DNA of 64,000 nucleotides. Origin: Methylobacillus methanolivorans (GTDB lineage Bacteria; Pseudomonadota; Gammaproteobacteria; Burkholderiales; Methylophilaceae). The position numbers and the translations under genes were made by a program. The notes beneath the pieces were generated by a model. It saw only the letters and a program-made list of their open reading frames with translations. It made no database searches and was not told the DNA's origin. The stretch spans positions 62,001 through 126,000 of the forward strand of contig NZ_JAJAVF010000002.1 of assembly GCF_020531845.1 (NCBI RefSeq), in the 5' to 3' direction. Positions within the stretch are counted from its first letter, which is position 1, and each line of letters opens with the position of its first letter. This document shows positions 26,751-35,900 of this stretch, one piece after another.

Positions 26751-27850
26751 TGAAAAAAAATACGGTAAGAATTTTGGGTACTCGTGGCGTACCAGCGGCC
26801 CATGGTGGTTTTGAAACATTTGCGGAGCACCTGGCATTGTATCTGGTTAACAAGGGCTGGGAGGTCATTGTCTATTGTCAGGTTGGTGGTGAGGGGCCTA
26901 TCTTTGAGGACAGCTGGCAAGGCGTGAAGCGTGTCAATATTCCGGTAAAAACTTCGGGTGCCGCAGGGACAATCATTTTTGATTTGAAGTCTACCCTGCA
27001 TACAGCCAAGACCAAAGATCTGGTTTTGACTCTAGGCTATAACACGGCTATTTTTTGCCTGATTTATCGCCTACGCGGTATCACCAACCTGATCAATATG
27101 GATGGGATTGAGTGGCATAGGCAAAAATGGGGAAAAGTAGCCAAATTCTGGTTCTGGTTGAATGATTGGGCTGGTTCGTGGTTAGGTAATCACCTGATCG
27201 CTGATCATCCGGAAATTGCACGTCATTTAGAGACTAGAGTACATGCAGAAAAAATTACTACTATTCCCTATGGTGCGGACAAGGTTACAACAGCTAAGCT
27301 TGATTACTTAGAAAAGTATGGTTTGCAAGCTGGCAAATATGCCATTTTGATTGCCCGCGCAGAGCCAGAGAATTCAATTTTAGAGGTTGTGAAGGCGTGG
27401 TCTAGTGCCCGTCGTAATGCAAAACTTGTAGTTTTGGGTAAATATGCAGCAGAACATGCTTATCAACAGCGTGTAAAAGCCGTTGCCTCTGATGAAGTGA
27501 TATTTCCTGGTGCAATTTACGAAAAGCCTGCAGTGGAGTCTTTACGCTATTTTTCCATGGCCTATATCCATGGGCATCAGGTGGGAGGCACAAATCCTTC
27601 ATTGGTTGAGGCGTTGGCTGCGGGAAATCCTGTGCTAGCTCATGACAACAAATTTAATCGTTGGGTGGCTGGTGATGGCGCAGCTTATTTTGCCAATGAA
27701 GATGAGTGTGCACAAAGAATTAGCGAGCTCCTTGCGACTAGCTCAACCTTGGGGACCATGCGAAGTGCTAGCTACAAACGCCATGATGAAAGTTTTACAT
27801 GGACAGCTGTGCTTGGAGATTACGAAAAATTATTACTAAAATTCCTTTAA
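26750..27850 (+). CDS. DUF1972-type glycosyltransferase (rhamnosyltransferase-like)
   Basis: 366 residues. The start region RILGTRGVPAAHGGFETFAEHL is the DUF1972 signature, followed by a GT4 C-terminal domain (ILIARAEPENSILEVVKAW, HGHQVGGTNPSLVEALAAGNPV). Characterised relatives are rhamnosyltransferases of S-layer glycan and cell-wall polysaccharides. A complete dTDP-rhamnose operon (rfbBACD) lies 3 kb downstream, so transfer of L-rhamnose is the best guess. Last glycosyltransferase of the cluster. Confidence 0.85.
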   Translation: MKKNTVRILGTRGVPAAHGGFETFAEHLALYLVNKGWEVIVYCQVGGEGPIFEDSWQGVKRVNIPVKTSGAAGTIIFDLKSTLHTAKTKDLVLTLGYNTAIFCLIYRLRGITNLINMDGIEWHRQKWGKVAKFWFWLNDWAGSWLGNHLIADHPEIARHLETRVHAEKITTIPYGADKVTTAKLDYLEKYGLQAGKYAILIARAEPENSILEVVKAWSSARRNAKLVVLGKYAAEHAYQQRVKAVASDEVIFPGAIYEKPAVESLRYFSMAYIHGHQVGGTNPSLVEALAAGNPVLAHDNKFNRWVAGDGAAYFANEDECAQRISELLATSSTLGTMRSASYKRHDESFTWTAVLGDYEKLLLKFL

Positions 27851-27913
27851 GTTTTTAAGGAGCGTGCCGTTAATGATGGATAGCAATAAGTCCTTGTCTT
27901 GGAGATCCTGATT

Positions 27914-29200
27914 GTGAAAAACTTATCACTGTTGTTTTCTATAGGATTATTCTTTTGCACTGCGATCACGGTTAATGCTGAAGTTTATAAAACAACCAAT
28001 GGCGATGGAACTGTAAGTTATTCTGATAGCCCAAGTCAAAACTCTACCAGAGTCAATGTGTTGACTTCCCCTGCTGGCGGCTTAAATAAACAATCGAGTA
28101 AGGCAACTTCACCGGTAGGTAGCGCGCATGACGGTGAAGTTAACTTACCATCTGCTAATGATGTAAAGCCAGCGACATCTCCTTCGCCTGCCAGGACGAC
28201 GGGTAGTAACCAGTCCAAGACTGCAAGCACTAGTGGTAGTGGCTCTTCCGGCGCAGTGGGCAGTGCTAGTACTCAGGGAAGCGGCGGCAGCAGCTCATCC
28301 TCAGGCTCTACAGCCAAGGCAGCTACAACAACGGCTGCAACCACCACCACAGGTAACACCACCACAGGTAACACCACCACAGGTAACACCACCACAGGTA
28401 ACACCACCACAGGTAACACTAGTAACCAACAAACAAGCTTACTTAAAATACTAACAGCGTTAAGTATTTTGAAGAAAGATATGACTACTGAGAATGAGGC
28501 AATGCCTGCAGCCAGTGATCAATATGCTTGGGCTTATAAGCCGACAATGGTGATGGGTGCTAATCCTACCGCATCAGGGATACCAAAATGGTATCCGGGA
28601 AAACGGTTTGCGGTATGGGACAGGGTTTTGGGCTGGATTACGGTTTATAGAGAAAAAGGTGCCCCTGCACCGGTAAACACACGAATAGCTTTCAAAGATT
28701 TATCGCTCTACTATTTTTCAAAGGCGCAAAAAAAATGGATATTGTTAGAGAGTTTGCCAAATATCGAAGAGGATCATCGTGGCGAAGCTAATACCGAGGG
28801 CACTAATATTAGAGTTCCTTATGACGTTAGGTTAGAAAAGGACGGGTTCAAATCATACAAATTCCCTGCAGGTTCTTGGTTTCACACCTATGGCTATATG
28901 CATAGGTTTGATATCAATGACTTCGGTGGCTTGTATTATAGATTTGACTTTAAGCTTGTACTTGATAATCCGGCTGGCCCCAATACGTTAAATACGGATA
29001 AATTAGTTGTGCAAGCGGGGGCGGATTACTACCCGGTTGAATACCCAAAAGAGTCTCTTGGAGCGTCTTATAACCCTGGGGTAGGTACGGGTAGGTTCTT
29101 GCGTGCTGGCCCACAATGGAGAACCGCAACTTTCACTCTCATGACCCCGGATTACAAGATTGATGAGAACCCACCCAATGTTGATAATTTCTATGAGTAG
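27914..29200 (+). CDS. Secreted repeat-containing protein with DUF4124-like N-terminus
   Basis: GTG 27914 is preferred (GGAG nine bases upstream); TTG 27899 is inside that site. A signal peptide ends TAITVNA, followed by a DUF4124-like segment (EVYKTTNGDGTVSYSDSPS). A linker of about 100 residues, rich in Ser/Thr/Gly, includes five TTTGN units. The C-terminal 230 residues (from about YAWAYKPTMVMG) form a Trp/Tyr-rich globular domain that I do not recognise (FAVWDRVLGWITVYR, WFHTYGYMHRFDINDFGG). Periplasmic or secreted; its place at the end of the EPS locus suggests contact with the polymer, perhaps as binding or modifying factor. No catalytic motif is evident. Confidence 0.7.
   Translation: MKNLSLLFSIGLFFCTAITVNAEVYKTTNGDGTVSYSDSPSQNSTRVNVLTSPAGGLNKQSSKATSPVGSAHDGEVNLPSANDVKPATSPSPARTTGSNQSKTASTSGSGSSGAVGSASTQGSGGSSSSSGSTAKAATTTAATTTTGNTTTGNTTTGNTTTGNTTTGNTSNQQTSLLKILTALSILKKDMTTENEAMPAASDQYAWAYKPTMVMGANPTASGIPKWYPGKRFAVWDRVLGWITVYREKGAPAPVNTRIAFKDLSLYYFSKAQKKWILLESLPNIEEDHRGEANTEGTNIRVPYDVRLEKDGFKSYKFPAGSWFHTYGYMHRFDINDFGGLYYRFDFKLVLDNPAGPNTLNTDKLVVQAGADYYPVEYPKESLGASYNPGVGTGRFLRAGPQWRTATFTLMTPDYKIDENPPNVDNFYE
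28343..28417 (+). repeat. Five tandem 15-bp repeats (TTTGN coding VNTR)
   Basis: Five identical copies of ACCACCACAGGTAAC in direct succession inside the secreted repeat protein, each coding Thr-Thr-Thr-Gly-Asn. The unit is a multiple of three, so copy-number change alters linker length without frameshift. Recent slippage is likely because the copies are identical at DNA level. Confidence 0.95.
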
Positions 29201-29270
29201 ATTGATTTTTAAGGGAAATATTAATATAAAACTTCTTTAAGAAGTTTGTGGTGGTCGAGTTGATTGCATA

Positions 29271-29302
29271 AAAATGCCCGGTAAAATTTATCGGGCATTT
29301 TC
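29271..29302 (+). terminator. Rho-independent terminator at end of EPS locus
   Basis: AAAATGCCCG pairs with CGGGCATTTT across an A/T-rich 12-base middle that can extend the stem; T-rich sequence follows. A shorter palindrome (AACTTCTTTAAGAAGTT, 29230-29246) lies just upstream. It ends the EPS transcript. Confidence 0.8.
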
Positions 29303-29366
29303 ATTTATATCGCAGGGCTATGTAATCTTCAGTGCATGGGTTAGTGGTCTTGCTGAAAAATATTAG

Positions 29367-29857
29367 TGGGTCGTCTCGGGTTTTGAGGTGAGGGGATTGG
29401 GCCATGACGAAGTCAAGCAAGTTTTACCCGAGGTGCGCGGGTGTGCCGTACGCATAGTGCAAGAGCACCGAGGCGAGTATCCATCACTATGGGCCGCTAT
29501 TAAATCCATAGCCCACCAGGATTGGTGGTATACCGCAGGCATTAAACGAATGGGGCAAGCGTGCTGAGGTTTGATACAGATGCGCGCGAAGGTGTTACGA
29601 CCAGCGTAGCGGATGCAGGAGCTGCGCCGAACCAACGAGATACTGAAGCTGGTCAGCGCGTTTTTCGCCTAGGTGGAGTTCGCCACGCTCGAGTGGGGAT
29701 TATATTATGGTTTAATCACCATCGCCTGCTCGAATCCAACAGGTATATCCCGCCAGCAGAAGCTGAGGCAAGCTACTATCGGCTACTTGCCAATCAGGCC
29801 TCTGTTGTGGTGACTTAGCTTAAACTAAACAGCCTTCTCAAAAACCGTGGCGATTCA
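29367..29857 (+). mobile_element. Decayed IS3-family insertion sequence, internally deleted
   Basis: The left end at 29367-29387 (TGGGTCGTCTCGGGTTTT...) and the right end at 29837-29857 (reverse complement starts TGAATCGCCACGGTTTTT) agree at 16 of 21 positions as terminal inverted repeats. Only 491 bases remain of an element normally 1.2-1.4 kb. No matching target duplication is visible beside the ends. It sits between the EPS locus and the acetyltransferase/rhamnose genes. Confidence 0.75.
29403..29818 (+). pseudogene. IS3-family transposase remnant (OrfA start joined to OrfB end)
   Basis: Translation in shifting frames gives MTKSSKFYP at 29403, then [20 protein letters not shown] and WAAIKSIA (OrfA helix-turn-helix), [12 protein letters not shown], and NEILKLVSAFFA (end of the OrfA leucine-zipper region). 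The catalytic DDE part is missing. Then FATLEW, WFNHHRLLES and YIPPAEAEASYYRLLANQAS, the C-terminus of OrfB, end with TAG at 29816-29818. Several frameshifts and internal stops show it is dead. Confidence 0.8.
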
Positions 29858-29884
29858 GTTTATACAATTATTAATCTTAATTAA

Positions 29885-30466
29885 TTACAAAATTGGCGCA
29901 GCATTTAGTGTGTCTGGTAAGCAATCGGATTTTACTATTTGCGCTGGATTGCCTAACACAATCGATCTCGCTGGTATATTTTCAGTAACGAATGCACCTC
30001 CTGCTATCCTACTTCCCTCACCAATTGTAATGCCCCCTACAATGATTGCATTTGGTCCAATCCATACGTTATCTTGAATGATTGGATATTCCGTTATTCT
30101 TGTGCCATTTTTTTGAATTTTATCTTTTTGACCAATTGTTACACCATGAAAAATAGTAACATTATTACCTATAGAAGCTTCCTGATTAATTACTATGCCC
30201 CAGCCATGTAGCAATGCAATTCCTCCTCCAATTTTAGTTCTCCAAGATATATCCATAGTTGCACTATGTGCAGTAAATCGATGGAAAGCTTGAAAAAATG
30301 GTAAAGCGAATCGTAGTTTTTTGGATTGATGAATGTATTGACAGGCTCTTATCGTAAAAATTACTCTGAAAGTTCTTCTTGTAACTAAAGCTTTAATTAA
30401 ATATTTCAATGAATATTGCCCATAAAGTCTGTAAGTGTCTGCTTTTAAAAGTTTCACGGCATTCAT
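29885..30466 (-). CDS. Hexapeptide-repeat O-acetyltransferase (serine acetyltransferase/WcaB-like)
   Basis: 193 residues. A basic N-terminus is followed by left-handed beta-helix repeats (GIALLHGWGIVINQEASIGNNVTIFHGVTIGQ, VWIGPNAIIVGGITIGEGSRIAGGAFV) and a CysE-like end (NIPARSIVLGNPAQIV). Catalytic His candidates are in LLHGWG and FHGVTIG. It lacks the N-terminal helical domain of true CysE, and its place beside the EPS and rhamnose genes suggests it acetylates a polysaccharide sugar. The gene is strongly AT-rich compared with its right neighbours and lies next to the IS remnant, which fits lateral origin. Confidence 0.82.
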   Translation of the reverse strand: MNAVKLLKADTYRLYGQYSLKYLIKALVTRRTFRVIFTIRACQYIHQSKKLRFALPFFQAFHRFTAHSATMDISWRTKIGGGIALLHGWGIVINQEASIGNNVTIFHGVTIGQKDKIQKNGTRITEYPIIQDNVWIGPNAIIVGGITIGEGSRIAGGAFVTENIPARSIVLGNPAQIVKSDCLPDTLNAAPIL

Positions 30467-30562
30467 TTCTTATATTCCGTATTGTTTAATCAGGAATTGA
30501 TTTGGCAATTTGAACATTATTTATAATGAGCTAATGGCCATTTTTCGTTTATATGTAAAGTA

Positions 30563-31465
30563 TTATTTTTGTAACTTTTTAATGATTTTTTCTAAAGATG
30601 ATTGCCAGTGCTCTAGTTCAACATCAAAAATTTCATTGATTTTAATTGTCTCTAGTTGTGAATTAAGAGGTCTGTGAGCTGCCGTTGGGTAATCCTTTGT
30701 TTCTATCGCAATAATGGAGCTAGGTGTTGCCAGAAGTGGTTGTAACGTGGTGGGGGTAGATATTTTTTTATACTGAGTCACAATCTCTTGGGCAAACCCA
30801 TGCCAGCTAGTTTCTCCAGCATTCACCAAATGATAAATCCCATTTTTACTATGATCCCATTTTTGTAGCGCATCTATTGTTGCATCTGCAATGGAATCGC
30901 TGGAGGTGGGTGCACCAAACTGATCTGCTACTATATTTAAACTGTCGCGTTCTGCGGCCAGTCTTAATATCGTGCGCAGAAAATTCTTGCCGTAAGCCCC
31001 ATAAACCCAGCTGGTTCTGAATATCAAATGAGCGGCTCCCACCGCTTGAATAGCTTTTTCGCCCGCTAATTTGCTAGCTCCGTATACGCTGAGTGGATTA
31101 GTCTCATCAGTTTCTACATAGGGGCTGGTTTTTTTGCCGTCAAATACATAATCCGTAGAGTAATGTACTAATAAGGCACCTAGCTTGGCCGCTTCTTCAG
31201 CAAACACGCCAGGCGCGATGCCATTGATCGCATGTGCAAGCTCTGGTTCTGATTCGGCCTTGTCCACAGCGGTATATGCCGCTGGATTGATAATCAAATC
31301 AGGCTTTATCCGCTGTACTACCTCACGAATAGCTTCTGGGTTAGTGAGGTCGAGTTGCCCGCGGTCTAAAGCGATGACTTCACCCAATACGCTTAATTTA
31401 GGATAAAGGGCATGCCCCACTTGACCATTGATGCCTGTGAGTAGGATTTTATTGAATTTTGTCAT
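30563..31465 (-). CDS. rfbD: dTDP-4-dehydrorhamnose reductase
   Basis: 300 residues, short-chain reductase fold. NAD(P)-binding motif TGINGQVG at the start; catalytic YGASKLAGEKA (Tyr-x3-Lys); STDYVFDG and RTSWVYG are family signatures. It makes dTDP-L-rhamnose from dTDP-4-keto-L-rhamnose, the last step of the pathway. Last gene of the rfbBACD operon; its ATG shares a base with the rfbC stop (TAATG). Confidence 0.96.
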   Translation of the reverse strand: MTKFNKILLTGINGQVGHALYPKLSVLGEVIALDRGQLDLTNPEAIREVVQRIKPDLIINPAAYTAVDKAESEPELAHAINGIAPGVFAEEAAKLGALLVHYSTDYVFDGKKTSPYVETDETNPLSVYGASKLAGEKAIQAVGAAHLIFRTSWVYGAYGKNFLRTILRLAAERDSLNIVADQFGAPTSSDSIADATIDALQKWDHSKNGIYHLVNAGETSWHGFAQEIVTQYKKISTPTTLQPLLATPSSIIAIETKDYPTAAHRPLNSQLETIKINEIFDVELEHWQSSLEKIIKKLQK

Positions 31466-32013
31466 TATGCAAACAGGTCTGCCTGACCGATGCCCAGTCC
31501 CTGTTGGTCCTTGGCTGATAGCTGTGGAGGTGTGCCAATTTCAGGCCACTGTATGTTGATCTCTGCATCGTTCCAGATAATGCAGCGTTCATGCGCTGGG
31601 GCATAGAAGTCTGTAGTCTTGTAGAGAAACTCTGCAGTGTCGGACAAGACAAGAAAACCATGGGCAAACCCTGGGGGTACCCACATCTGTTTTTTATTCT
31701 CGCCCGACAGGTGTTGACCTACCCATTGTCCAAATGTGGGGGAGGAGCGACGAATGTCCACAGCTACATCAAAGACTTCACCGCTGACAACCCGCACCAA
31801 TTTGCCCTGTGCTTGTTGTACTTGATAATGCAGGCCTCTCAATACGCCTTTGCTGGATTTTGAATGATTGTCCTGCACAAACTCATAGTGCTTGCCTGTC
31901 GCTTGTTCGAAGACATTCTGATTGAAGCTTTCAAAGAAAAAGCCTCTGTCATCGCCAAAAACCTTGGGCTCGAAAACAATGACATCAGGGATGTTGGTTG
32001 CAACAACGTTCAT
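31465..32013 (-). CDS. rfbC: dTDP-4-dehydrorhamnose 3,5-epimerase
   Basis: 182 residues, cupin fold, standard length. FFFESFNQNVF, the catalytic His region RGLHYQ and the Asp/His pair VDIRRSSPTFGQW, then PPGFAHGFLVLSD, are all present. Converts dTDP-4-keto-6-deoxyglucose to dTDP-4-keto-L-rhamnose. Its start overlaps the rfbA stop (TAATG). Confidence 0.97.
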   Translation of the reverse strand: MNVVATNIPDVIVFEPKVFGDDRGFFFESFNQNVFEQATGKHYEFVQDNHSKSSKGVLRGLHYQVQQAQGKLVRVVSGEVFDVAVDIRRSSPTFGQWVGQHLSGENKKQMWVPPGFAHGFLVLSDTAEFLYKTTDFYAPAHERCIIWNDAEINIQWPEIGTPPQLSAKDQQGLGIGQADLFA

Positions 32014-32891
32014 TAAAATACCTTTTCTTTCAACATGCGTATCAAATACTGACCATAGCCATTTTTCAGATAAGGCTGGGCAATTCTTTCAATATCGGCA
32101 GCACTGATATAGCCTTTTCTGTAGGCAATTTCCTCTGGGCAGGCAATTTTCAAGCCCTGGCGCTTTTCTATCGTTTCTATAAACAGGGAAGCCTCAAGCA
32201 AGGATTCATGCGTGCCAGTGTCCAGCCATGCATGGCCGCGCCCCATGAGCTCTACGTTCAGTGCGCCACGCGCCAGATAGGTCTTGTTGACATCTGTAAT
32301 TTCGAGTTCGCCACGGGGGGATGGTTTGAGGTTGGCTGCTATGTCGGCAACTTGGTTGTCGTAGAAGTACAAGCCAGTCACGGCATAGCGGGATTTGGGG
32401 TGTTGTGGTTTTTCCTCCAGGCTGATGGCCTGGCCTGCGTCGTTGAATTCAACCACACCATATCGCTCGGGATCATGAACCGGGTAAGCAAATACCGTAG
32501 CGCCTTCCTGGCGCTGATCTGCATGTACCAGATCATGGGCCAGGTCATGCCCGTAGAAAATATTGTCACCTAGCACGAGTGCGCTGGGGTCATTGCCTAT
32601 GAAGTCCTTGCCTATGATGAATGCCTGCGCCAAGCCATCGGGCGAGGCTTGCACGGCATAGCGCAAGTTAAGTCCCCACTGACTGCCATCCCCCAGCAGT
32701 TGTTCAAAGCGCGGGGTATCCTGCGGGGTGGAGATCAGCAGAATGTCGCGTATCCCTGCCAGCATCAATGTGCTCAGGGGGTAGTAAATCATGGGTTTGT
32801 CGTAAACCGGCAGCAATTGCTTGGAGACGGCCTGGGTGACGGGGTAAAGACGTGTGCCTGACCCTCCGGCGAGAATAATGCCCTTTCTCAT
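32013..32891 (-). CDS. rfbA: Glucose-1-phosphate thymidylyltransferase
   Basis: 292 residues. N-terminal nucleotide-binding motif [16 protein letters not shown], followed by [26 protein letters not shown] and EEKPQHPKS. Makes dTDP-glucose from dTTP and glucose-1-phosphate, the first step to dTDP-rhamnose. Start overlaps the rfbB stop by four bases. Confidence 0.97.
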   Translation of the reverse strand: MRKGIILAGGSGTRLYPVTQAVSKQLLPVYDKPMIYYPLSTLMLAGIRDILLISTPQDTPRFEQLLGDGSQWGLNLRYAVQASPDGLAQAFIIGKDFIGNDPSALVLGDNIFYGHDLAHDLVHADQRQEGATVFAYPVHDPERYGVVEFNDAGQAISLEEKPQHPKSRYAVTGLYFYDNQVADIAANLKPSPRGELEITDVNKTYLARGALNVELMGRGHAWLDTGTHESLLEASLFIETIEKRQGLKIACPEEIAYRKGYISAADIERIAQPYLKNGYGQYLIRMLKEKVF

Positions 32892-33988
32892 GCTGTTCTC
32901 CCTGTGTATTGCTTGCTGACCCAGTTGCGATATTCACCGCTGGTCACATTGCTTACCCATGCCTGGTTTTGCAGGTACCACTCTACAGTTTTGCGTATGC
33001 CGGTTTCGAAAGTCTCGGCAGGTTTCCAGCCCAATTCGCGTTCCAGTTTGGAGGCATCAATCGCATAGCGCCTGTCGTGACCTGGCCTGTCCGTCACAAA
33101 GGTGATTTGCTCTTCATAGCGTTTGCCATCCGTGCGGGGTTGCAGTTCATTGAGGATGTCACACAGGATGTGTATGACGTCGAGGTTGGCTTTTTCATTC
33201 CAGCCACCGACGTTGTAGGTTTCACCCAGCTTGCCTGCCTCCAGAACGCGACGAATTGCACTGCAGTGATCCTTGACGAAGAGCCAGTCACGAATTTGCT
33301 GGCCATCACCGTAGATAGGCAAGGGCTTGCCAGCCAAGGCGTTGAGTAGGCACAGCGGAATCAGCTTTTCTGGGAAATGGTAAGGGCCGTAGTTGTTGGA
33401 GCAATTTGTGGTGAGTACTGGCAAACCATAAGTGTGGTGATAGGCCCGGACCAGATGGTCAGACGCTGCCTTGGAGGCTGAATATGGGCTGTTCGGCGCA
33501 TAAGGCGTTGTTTCGGTGAATGCTGGATCGGTAGGACCCAGAGTGCCATACACTTCATCGGTGGAAACATGCAGGAAGCGGAATTGCGGGTTTTCTTTCT
33601 CTGTCGGGTTAGCCGCTACCAGAGCATTCCAGTAAGCGCGTACTTCTTCCAGTAAATGGAATGTGCCGACCACATTGGTTTGGATGAAGTCTTCAGGGCC
33701 ATGAATAGAGCGGTCAACATGGCTTTCGGCTGCAAAGTTGATGATGGCGCGCGGTTTGTGTTCTGCAAGAAGTTTTGCGAGCAGCGCACGATCACCGATA
33801 TCGCCATGCACGAAGATGTGGTTGGGGTTACCCTCGATATCCTTGAGGTTTTCCAGATTGCCAGCATAGGTGAGTTTGTCGAGAGTAATGACTGTGCCAA
33901 GCCCTGCCTTGATCCAGTCCAGTACGAAATTACCACCGATAAAACCTGCGCCACCAGTGACTAGGATAGTGTTATTCAGAGTTGTCAA
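32888..33988 (-). CDS. rfbB: dTDP-glucose 4,6-dehydratase
   Basis: 366 residues. The start is TTG 33988 (coding [19 protein letters not shown] after Met); no ATG fits the NAD-binding motif at this distance. Family marks: [19 protein letters not shown], catalytic [12 protein letters not shown] and [18 protein letters not shown]. First gene of the rfbBACD operon, transcribed away from galE. The shared 190-base region at 33989-34179 must hold both promoters. Confidence 0.96.
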   Translation of the reverse strand: MTTLNNTILVTGGAGFIGGNFVLDWIKAGLGTVITLDKLTYAGNLENLKDIEGNPNHIFVHGDIGDRALLAKLLAEHKPRAIINFAAESHVDRSIHGPEDFIQTNVVGTFHLLEEVRAYWNALVAANPTEKENPQFRFLHVSTDEVYGTLGPTDPAFTETTPYAPNSPYSASKAASDHLVRAYHHTYGLPVLTTNCSNNYGPYHFPEKLIPLCLLNALAGKPLPIYGDGQQIRDWLFVKDHCSAIRRVLEAGKLGETYNVGGWNEKANLDVIHILCDILNELQPRTDGKRYEEQITFVTDRPGHDRRYAIDASKLERELGWKPAETFETGIRKTVEWYLQNQAWVSNVTSGEYRNWVSKQYTGRTA

Positions 33989-34064
33989 TTCTATTGCTCA
34001 CTTTATTAGATTTTGCAGAAAGCGCCTTGCTGTCGCTATTATGCGGGTGAAATGTTGCATAAAC

Positions 34065-34107
34065 GTATCATAAAATTGATACTAATAATGGCTTAACATA
34101 AAAGCCA
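34065..34107. promoter_or_regulatory. Two inverted repeats in the rfbB-galE divergent promoter region
   Basis: GTATCA-N6-TGATAC (34065-34082) and TGGCTT-N7-AAGCCA (34089-34107) lie in the 190-base AT-rich region between the divergent rfbB and galE starts. Either may be an operator; no -35/-10 pair could be fixed with confidence. Confidence 0.35.
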
Positions 34108-34179
34108 AAGTGCAATTAGTACTATAACCGGCAAGTAGGCTCAATAGGGTATTCGAACTAATCTAAGGGAATAGGTGGA

Positions 34180-35187
34180 ATGATTTTAGTAACAGGTGGC
34201 ACAGGCTATATAGGCTCTCACGCATGTGTGGAGTTAATTAATGCCGGGTATGAGGTGGTAGTGCTGGATAATTTCAGTAATAGTCAGGCTCACATTATTG
34301 ATCGTATCAAGCAGATTGCAGGCAAGGCGCCGGTGTTGGTTGAGGGAGATGTGCGGGATGAAGCTTTGCTACGCGATTTGTTTACCAAGCATGCTTTTGA
34401 GGCCGTGATGCACTTTGCAGGCTTGAAGGCGGTGGGGGAGTCGGTCACACATCCCTTGTGGTATTACGACAATAATGTGGCCGGCAGCGTCACCTTGCTG
34501 CGTGTCATGCAGGATTTCAATGTCAAACAGTTTGTCTTTAGCTCTTCTGCAACGGTGTATGGCGACCCTGCCAGTGTGCCTATTCGCGAGGGCTTCCCCT
34601 TGTCTGCGACCAACCCTTATGGGGCGAGCAAACTCATGGTGGAGGATATTCTGCGCGACTTATCAGCCTCTGACTCGAGCTGGCGGATTGCCATTCTGCG
34701 ATATTTCAATCCTGTCGGGGCGCACGAGAGTGGCCTGATTGGCGAAAACCCGAATGGCATCCCGAATAACCTCATGCCTTATATCACCCAGGTGGCACAG
34801 GGGCAGCGCGAGTTTCTCTCGGTGTTTGGCAGTGATTACCCCACGGTCGATGGCACCGGGGTGCGTGATTACATTCATGTCGTTGATTTGGTGATCGGCC
34901 ACTTGCGTGCCCTAGAAAGGCTGGGCAAGGAAACCGGTGTCTTCACCTGCAATCTTGGTACCGGCCAGGGCTATAGTGTGTTGCAGATCGTCAAGGCATT
35001 TGAGAGTGCCAGCGGCAAGGTCGTGCCTTATCAATTGGTCTCTCGTCGTCCAGGGGATGTTGCGGCTAGTTACACGGATCCTGCCTATGCTGAACAATCA
35101 TTGAATTGGAAAGCTACTCGTGGAATCCATCAGATGTGTGTGGATAGTTGGCGCTGGCAGCAAAACCTTGCTAACCAAAAGACGTGA
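34180..35187 (+). CDS. galE: UDP-glucose 4-epimerase
   Basis: 335 residues. MILVTGGTGYIGSHACVELI is the NAD-binding start; FSSSATVYGD and YGASKLMVEDIL hold the catalytic Ser/Thr and Tyr-x3-Lys; AILRYFNPVGAH and RDYIHVVDL are also typical. Interconverts UDP-glucose and UDP-galactose for EPS synthesis. Divergent from rfbB with a clear ribosome site region (AAGGGAATAGGTGGA). Confidence 0.97.
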   Translation: MILVTGGTGYIGSHACVELINAGYEVVVLDNFSNSQAHIIDRIKQIAGKAPVLVEGDVRDEALLRDLFTKHAFEAVMHFAGLKAVGESVTHPLWYYDNNVAGSVTLLRVMQDFNVKQFVFSSSATVYGDPASVPIREGFPLSATNPYGASKLMVEDILRDLSASDSSWRIAILRYFNPVGAHESGLIGENPNGIPNNLMPYITQVAQGQREFLSVFGSDYPTVDGTGVRDYIHVVDLVIGHLRALERLGKETGVFTCNLGTGQGYSVLQIVKAFESASGKVVPYQLVSRRPGDVAASYTDPAYAEQSLNWKATRGIHQMCVDSWRWQQNLANQKT

Positions 35188-35275
35188 TGTTTTCGATGTA
35201 ACCAAATAACAGGGATATCTGCAGACTCTGAGCTTTGCTTGGTGTGATGCATTTCTAAGCGGCACATGTTGTTTG

Positions 35276-35291
35276 TGGTGCAGGGTTTGCG
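35276..35291 (+). promoter_or_regulatory. Sigma-54-like -24/-12 promoter of the second PEP-CTERM pair
   Basis: TGGTGCAGGGTTTGCG has GG and GC at the exact 10-base spacing and TTGC at -12. It lies 117 bases before ATG 35408. The remaining 35188-35407 gap is AT-rich near the start codon, with nothing else that I can support. Confidence 0.52.
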
Positions 35292-35407
35292 AGATGAAGC
35301 AATAGGTGCAATTTAACTTTATGATTTAATTGAATTTTAATATTTTCGGTATTTGGCCTGGTTATTGCTTATGTCCTCTTGTCTTAACTTTGATGGGAGA
35401 TTAAGTG

Positions 35408-35887
35408 ATGAGACGCTATGTAATAATGAAGTGGGTGGTGGGTGTCTTGATGCTGGTCATGATGACAGCGGTCAATGCAGCCACCAAGGTTGATGAGGTC
35501 GGCTATCTTTACGCCGATAGCGGCTTGCCTAGTGATGCCGTCTTTTCTCACAGCCTTGATGCGGGTGTTTATGAGTTGTCTTTGCTGGATTATGCTTTCC
35601 CGGTGACATTTGTTGATGGCAGTTTTGGCATCAGTATCTACAAGGGAGCGTCGCTCATCAGCACGTTCTATGGTTCTGGTACTTTCCTTTTGCCTGAGTT
35701 GACCACGGGCTCTTACCTGTTCAGTGTGTTTGGTGATGCCAACAATGGTTTTGGTGTGGGGTCTTTTGGTTTCACGGTGTCTCCAGTGCCTGAAGCCGAT
35801 ACCTGGGCATTGTTGTGCGTTGGTCTTGGGTTGTTGGTGGCTTATACATCACGTCGCAGGACTCCGTCTATTTCTGAGAAAGCATAA
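35408..35887 (+). CDS. Small PEP-CTERM-type surface protein (VPEA variant)
   Basis: 159 residues from ATG 35408 (GGGAGA seven bases upstream; GTG 35405 is also in frame). A signal peptide (VVGVLMLVMMTAVNA) is followed by a short beta-rich body (AVFSHSLDAGVYELSLLDYAFP, GSYLFSVFGDANN). The C-terminus reads PVPEADTWALLCVGLGLLV then SRRR, a PEP-CTERM-like signal in which PEP is replaced by PEA, a variant seen in betaproteobacterial substrates. Probably an XrtB substrate; overall fold and length resemble the next gene, so the two may be diverged duplicates. Confidence 0.8.
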   Translation: MRRYVIMKWVVGVLMLVMMTAVNAATKVDEVGYLYADSGLPSDAVFSHSLDAGVYELSLLDYAFPVTFVDGSFGISIYKGASLISTFYGSGTFLLPELTTGSYLFSVFGDANNGFGVGSFGFTVSPVPEADTWALLCVGLGLLVAYTSRRRTPSISEKA

Positions 35888-35900
35888 AGGGATGCAGATC

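Noticed and set aside
28343..28417. Direct repeats as a CRISPR array
   Set aside because: The 15-bp units are contiguous without spacers and keep the reading frame of a secreted protein.
29363..29635. 90-residue - strand frame in the IS region
   Set aside because: It is antisense to the IS3 transposase remnant, whose + strand translation matches the family in several frames.
32909..33349. 146-residue + strand frame inside rfbB
   Set aside because: Shadow of a strongly conserved dehydratase gene; no ribosome site or domain.
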